A stretch of 64,000 nucleotides of DNA, taken from Winogradskya humida. Lineage in GTDB: Bacteria; Actinomycetota; Actinomycetes; Mycobacteriales; Micromonosporaceae. Where the stretch lies: the NCBI RefSeq assembly GCF_016862215.1, contig NZ_BOMN01000087.1:224832-288831 (forward strand). The letters run 5' to 3'. The notes under the pieces were generated by a model. That model was given only the letters and a program-made list of their open reading frames with translations, was not told the origin of the DNA and did no database searches. The translations under genes were made by a program, and so were the position numbers. Positions 60,606-64,000 of this stretch are shown here, piece by piece (position 1 is the stretch's first letter; the number at the start of each line of letters is the position of its first letter).

Positions 60606-62486
60606 TCAGCGGGCAGATGTTACGACCGCGGGGAGCAGGCGCAGGACGGCCTCGGCGAGGATGGCGGGGCCGTGCTCGGTGAGGATCGATTCGGCGTGGA
60701 ACTGCAGGGAAGAGAACGTGGCTCCGCGCAGGGCGTGCACCTCACCCGTCGCGCGGTCCCGGCTGACCTGGACAGGTCCGGCGAGCGGGTGGAGGAACTC
60801 GTCGGTGTCGCAGTGGGCGGCGTACGTGTTGTAGAAGCCGACCAGTTCGCTGTGGCCGAAGAGGGTGATCTCGCGTTGCACTCCCTGGTTGGGGCGGGGG
60901 CGGCGGAGCAGGGGCAGGTCGAGCAGCGTGCACAGGATCTGGTGGCTGAGGCAGACGGCGACGAAGGGGAGCCCGCGGTCGAGGCGGTCGGCGGCCAGTT
61001 CCCGCAGCCGGGCGATCTTGGGGTGGTGTCGTTGCCGGGGGTCGCCCGGGCCCGGGCCCAGCACCACGAGGTCGGGGGCGGGGCCGGGGTCGTCGTAGCG
61101 GCGGACCGTTACCGACATGCCCAGGGCCGACAGCTGCTGCGCGATCATCGCCGTGAACGTGTCCTCGGCGTCGATCACCAGGACCTGTCGGCCGGTCAGC
61201 GGTTCGACGGGGTCGACGGGGTCGGCGCGGTCGGTGGCCGGTTGTAGCCAGAAGCCGGAGAGCGTGCGGTTGCGTCGCGCGAGCCGTTCGCGTACCTGTG
61301 GATCGGAGCCCAGCCGGTCCGGTCCGGTGCCGAGCGCGCTGAGCAGGCCGGCCGCCTTGGCCGTGGTTTCGGCGGCTTCGGAGTGCGGGTCCGAGTGACG
61401 GACGACTGTGGAGCCGACGCCGATGCGGAGGCGGCCGGTGGCGTTGATGTCGGCGGTTCTGATCAGGATGGCCGAGTCGAGGCTCTGCCCGCCCTGCGCG
61501 TCGTGGCCGATGAGGGCCAGGACACCGCTGTAGTAGCCGCGGGGGTGGGGCTCGTGGCGGCGGATGACGTCGCAGGCGTTCTCGAGGGGGCTGCCGGTGA
61601 CGGTCGGGGCGAACATCGTTTCGCGGAGGATGTCGCGTACGTCGCGGGTCGTCTTGCCCTTGATCAGGTATTCGGTGTGTGCCAGCCGGGCCATCTGTTT
61701 GAGGTACGGCCCGCTGACCCGGCCGCCGGTGGTGCAGATCCGGGCCATCATCTTGAGTTCCTCGTCGACGACCATGTAGAGCTCGTCGGTCTCCTTGGGG
61801 TCGTCGAGGAAACTCAGCAGGCCCGGCAGGTCGGCGCCGCCCGATGGGTAGCGGTAGGTGCCGCTGATCGGGTTCATGACGGCTGCGCCGCCGGAGACGC
61901 TGATGTGCCGCTCCGGGGTCGCGCCCACGAACGTACGGTCACCGGTGTGAATCAGGAACGTCCAGTAGGCGCCGGTCTCGCGGCGTAGTAGCCGGCGGAA
62001 GAACGACAGCGCGCTGAGCGGTGAGAACCCGGTGATGTCCGCGATCAGGGTGCGTTTGATGACGAAGCTGGCGCCGGCGCCCCGGCCGATCTCGTCGGTG
62101 ACGACATTCGCGACGATCGTGGCGTACGCCGCGTCGTCCAGGTCGAAATGGGTGTCGCGCAGGACGACCGGCTCGTCCGGAAGCCGTCGGTCGACGGTCG
62201 TGAGGGGCAGATCCTGCCGTTCGTCGATGCTCAGCACGAGCAGCTTGTCGTCGTCGGCGTTGACGGCGTAGCCGCGCTCGGCGATCTGCGCGAACGGGAT
62301 CAGCACCACGGCGTCCGGCCGGGCCTCGCCCGTGGGTCCGGGCAGGTGGATGGACGCCAGGTCCGGGACCCGCGTGACCGGCCCGGCCAGCACCTGCACG
62401 GAGTCGGGGGCCGTCTCGGGACGGTGCAGCAGCGCGTACGCGGGGATCTCGCCGGACAGGATGCGGGTCAGCAGGTCGTCGCTCAC
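60606..62486 (-). CDS. phzE: PhzE-like 2-amino-2-deoxyisochorismate synthase
   Basis: 626 residues, fused chorismate-binding domain plus class I glutamine amidotransferase, the PhzE layout. The chorismate part shows FVGATPERHISVSGGAAVMNPISGTYRY, DEELKMMARIC and FAPTVTGSPLENACDVI. The amidotransferase has Cys512 (VCLSHQILC), His597 and Glu599 (LQFHAES), so ammonia comes from glutamine. Product: 2-amino-2-deoxyisochorismate from chorismate. The GTG start overlaps the PhzD stop (GTGA). An anthranilate synthase is the alternative, but the PhzD partner favours the ADIC route. Confidence 0.93.
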   Translation of the reverse strand: MSDDLLTRILSGEIPAYALLHRPETAPDSVQVLAGPVTRVPDLASIHLPGPTGEARPDAVVLIPFAQIAERGYAVNADDDKLLVLSIDERQDLPLTTVDRRLPDEPVVLRDTHFDLDDAAYATIVANVVTDEIGRGAGASFVIKRTLIADITGFSPLSALSFFRRLLRRETGAYWTFLIHTGDRTFVGATPERHISVSGGAAVMNPISGTYRYPSGGADLPGLLSFLDDPKETDELYMVVDEELKMMARICTTGGRVSGPYLKQMARLAHTEYLIKGKTTRDVRDILRETMFAPTVTGSPLENACDVIRRHEPHPRGYYSGVLALIGHDAQGGQSLDSAILIRTADINATGRLRIGVGSTVVRHSDPHSEAAETTAKAAGLLSALGTGPDRLGSDPQVRERLARRNRTLSGFWLQPATDRADPVDPVEPLTGRQVLVIDAEDTFTAMIAQQLSALGMSVTVRRYDDPGPAPDLVVLGPGPGDPRQRHHPKIARLRELAADRLDRGLPFVAVCLSHQILCTLLDLPLLRRPRPNQGVQREITLFGHSELVGFYNTYAAHCDTDEFLHPLAGPVQVSRDRATGEVHALRGATFSSLQFHAESILTEHGPAILAEAVLRLLPAVVTSAR

Positions 62487-63118
62487 CCGGTCACCTCGAG
62501 GAGCAGGTCGTCGGTGGTCAGGACCCGCGCGCAGCGTTCGGCAGCCAGGTCCAGCGCGAGCCGGTGGTGCGCCTCGTCGAAGTCGGCCACCGCGTCGGCG
62601 GCGAGGAACACCTGGATATCGTGGGCGAACGCGTCCAGCGCCGTGGCGAGGATGCCGGTGCTGGCGTAGACGCCGGCGACGATGAGCTGGTCGCGTCCGG
62701 CCCGGCGCATCCGGTCCAGCAGATCCGAGCGGTGGAACGCGCTGTAGCGCCATTTGGTGAACGTCCAGTCGCCGGGTGCGGGCGCGAGTTCGCCGGCGAC
62801 TTCCCGGTCGGCCGGGCCTGCGGTCATGCCCACGCCCCAGAAGTCCTTGAGCAGACCGCGGTCTTCGTCGTTCATGTCGCCGGGCTGGGCGGTGTAGGCC
62901 ACCGGGATGCCGTGCGCGGCGCAGCGGTCGCGCAGGCTCACGCAGTTGCGCATCAGGGCGGCGCCGGGTGCGGCCGTTGGGGAGAAGGGCCTGAGAAAGT
63001 AATACTGCATGTCGTGCAGCAGGAGCACGGCGCGTTCCGGGCGGAGCCGCCACGGTACGCGGGCGGGCGGGAGGGTGTCGGGCATCGGGTAGGCCGTGGT
63101 GGAGGGAATGCCGGTCAT
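62483..63118 (-). CDS. phzD: PhzD-like isochorismatase
   Basis: 211 residues. It shows the PhzD pattern: Asp36 (LLLHDMQYYFLRPF), Gln78 (YTAQPGD), Lys122 (FTKWRYSAF) and GVYASTGILATALDAFAHDIQ, where the cysteine nucleophile of amidases is replaced. DAVADFDEAHHRLAL is also PhzD-like. It hydrolyses the vinyl ether of aminodeoxyisochorismate to trans-2,3-dihydro-3-hydroxyanthranilate plus pyruvate. No phzA/B, F or G genes are in view, so the next step could be dehydrogenation to 3-hydroxyanthranilate rather than phenazine assembly. First gene of the leftward pair. Confidence 0.93.
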   Translation of the reverse strand: MTGIPSTTAYPMPDTLPPARVPWRLRPERAVLLLHDMQYYFLRPFSPTAAPGAALMRNCVSLRDRCAAHGIPVAYTAQPGDMNDEDRGLLKDFWGVGMTAGPADREVAGELAPAPGDWTFTKWRYSAFHRSDLLDRMRRAGRDQLIVAGVYASTGILATALDAFAHDIQVFLAADAVADFDEAHHRLALDLAAERCARVLTTDDLLLEVTG

Positions 63119-63435
63119 CGTTGCCTCGCTTCCTGGCGACGATTTCAGGCTAGTGATCGAAAGAGGTCAGCACCCCTACTCACTCGGGTAGGCGGCTGCC
63201 CGCTCGAGTGGATCCGGTGGCCTCAGTCAATGGAGGCGGATTCTGGCGGTCATCGCAACACTTCAAAGTGAGCAACTACGAGTCTGAGCTCAGAGATGCG
63301 GCCGCGTCGCCTTCAGCGACAGACCGCCGCCGACTCTGCCAGAAGCGCGGATCGCGGCAGAAGAGGGCGCGCGAACGGCTGCCCGATCGCGGCGATGAGG
63401 TCGTGCCGCAGCCACCGTCGTCCTTGGTGCAAAGG
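63119..63435 (-). promoter_or_regulatory. Intergenic region upstream of phzDE with a small dyad
   Basis: 317 bases without a convincing gene. An imperfect dyad at 63175-63192 (CCTAC-N8-GTAGG) lies about 60 bases upstream of the phzD start and may be a regulator site. The rest shows no clear promoter pair. Confidence 0.4.
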
Positions 63436-63936
63436 TCAGCGTCCGCGCAAGTCGTAGCGCCATTCATTGCTGAGCATGATGTGCCCAGGTGGGTACTCAA
63501 AATCGGTTTGGCCTACGAGTTCGAAGCCAGCCTTGCTACAGACCGCGTTCGACCCCGCGTTCGCCACGCTTGGGAATGCATGGAGCCATCGGTGCTGGTT
63601 GTCTTCCTGGGCGGCTGCGAGGACGGCCCGCACGGCGGCGGTCGCGACACCTTGGCCCTGAAACTCGGGTAGCACGTTCTAGCCAGACTCGTACATAGCC
63701 ATCCCGCGCCACATTCGGCTCCAGAATGCGACGCTGCCGGCCGGCTCACCGCTCGGCAGCTCAACTCGAAACATGCGCCCACCTTCCAACGCAAGGTACC
63801 GCTGGTGCCGCGCCACAACTTGCTCGTCGGTCTCCGGCCCGCCGACGTACTGGCGGATTTCTCGCGTGTTGATCCGGCGTAGAAGCGATAGATCCTCGGC
63901 GGACCACGGCACAAGCCGGACGGATAGTTCGCGCAT
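63436..63936 (-). pseudogene. GNAT acetyltransferase interrupted by one amber codon
   Basis: A RimJ-like GNAT N-acetyltransferase frame (start RELSVRLVPWSAEDLSLLRRIN, acetyl-CoA loop FQGQGVATAAVRAVL, end NEWRYDLRGR) is continuous except for TAG at 63679-63681. The flanking residues YESG-stop-NVLPEFQGQG suggest a Trp (TGG) to TAG change at a position where relatives have Trp. No frameshift is needed to join the halves. Either a genuine nonsense mutation, a sequencing error, or two separate partial products. A weak ribosome site precedes the ATG at 63936. Confidence 0.75.
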
Positions 63937-64000
63937 CGACCGACTATCTGTAATGCGTGCGGGCGCGGCAACCCTATTCACAGCTATTCGCCTGCCCCCT

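Noticed and set aside
62487..63053. Upstream extension of the PhzE frame
   Set aside because: Overlaps phzD in another frame with no homology; the GTG at 62486 overlaps the phzD stop.
63208..63672. Plus-strand open frame near the right end
   Set aside because: Antisense to the GNAT pseudogene with no recognisable domain.

Overview
The window is very GC-rich, with dense overlapping operons, frequent GTG/TTG starts and many ATGA/GTGA start-stop overlaps. Class II DAHP synthase, NHLP-type RiPP machinery and an HspR-type operator upstream of lon all point to a filamentous actinomycete, probably Micromonosporaceae-like (Actinoplanes or Micromonospora). The taxon is inferred from style and gene content, not from a marker gene. 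No rRNA, tRNA, CRISPR array, insertion sequence or replication origin was seen.

Layout. (1) 1-6.3 kb: truncated quinone oxidoreductase, a cupin, a large secreted subtilisin-like protease and a secreted alpha/beta hydrolase with an EF-hand loop. (2) 6.4-20.2 kb: a small aromatic specialised-metabolite locus. Seven leftward genes run from an unknown protein through an O-methyltransferase, class II DAHP synthase, an ABM-domain protein, MetK, a PfkB/adenosine-type kinase and MetF, joining shikimate precursor supply to methyl-donor supply. A divergent aryl-AMP ligase, two LysR regulators, a DHA2-type exporter, a VOC protein, a small unknown protein and an FAD hydroxylase complete it. (3) 20.6-22.9 kb: FMO-like oxidoreductase and a lipoprotein. 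(4) 23.0-39.2 kb: the most striking region, a RiPP cluster. It has two 120-residue NHLP-type precursors with unrelated C-termini (one ends in CCCPCCCT), a leader-binding/YcaO fusion, a SagB-type dehydrogenase, the NHLP HlyD/C39-ABC/ABC export set, a MerR regulator, a second YcaO paired with TfuA, and a cobalamin-binding-type radical SAM protein. The likely product chemistry is azoles plus a thioamide plus a radical SAM modification. (5) 39.1-58.1 kb: a catabolic island of two divergent operons with Rut-like parts (LLM monooxygenase, RidA, isochorismatase-fold amidase, flavin reductase), dehydrogenases, three amidohydrolase-superfamily enzymes, an XRE-cupin regulator and an NMT1-type ABC importer. 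(6) 58.1-60.5 kb: Lon protease behind an HAIR-like operator. (7) 60.6-63.1 kb: PhzE and PhzD homologues, which would make dihydro-3-hydroxyanthranilate. The window closes with a GNAT acetyltransferase broken by one amber codon.

How the parts work together. In the RiPP cluster the fused YcaO and SagB would turn Cys residues of precursor 1 into thiazol(in)es, YcaO-TfuA would install a backbone thioamide, the radical SAM protein adds a further modification, and the C39 transporter removes the leader on export. The window holds both a class II (PhzC-type) DAHP synthase at 9.8-11.1 kb and PhzDE at 60.6-63.1 kb, nearly 50 kb apart. Whether they serve one pathway cannot be decided from sequence. The catabolic island looks like a complete uptake-ring-opening-hydrolysis-oxidation route for a nitrogen heterocycle of unknown identity.
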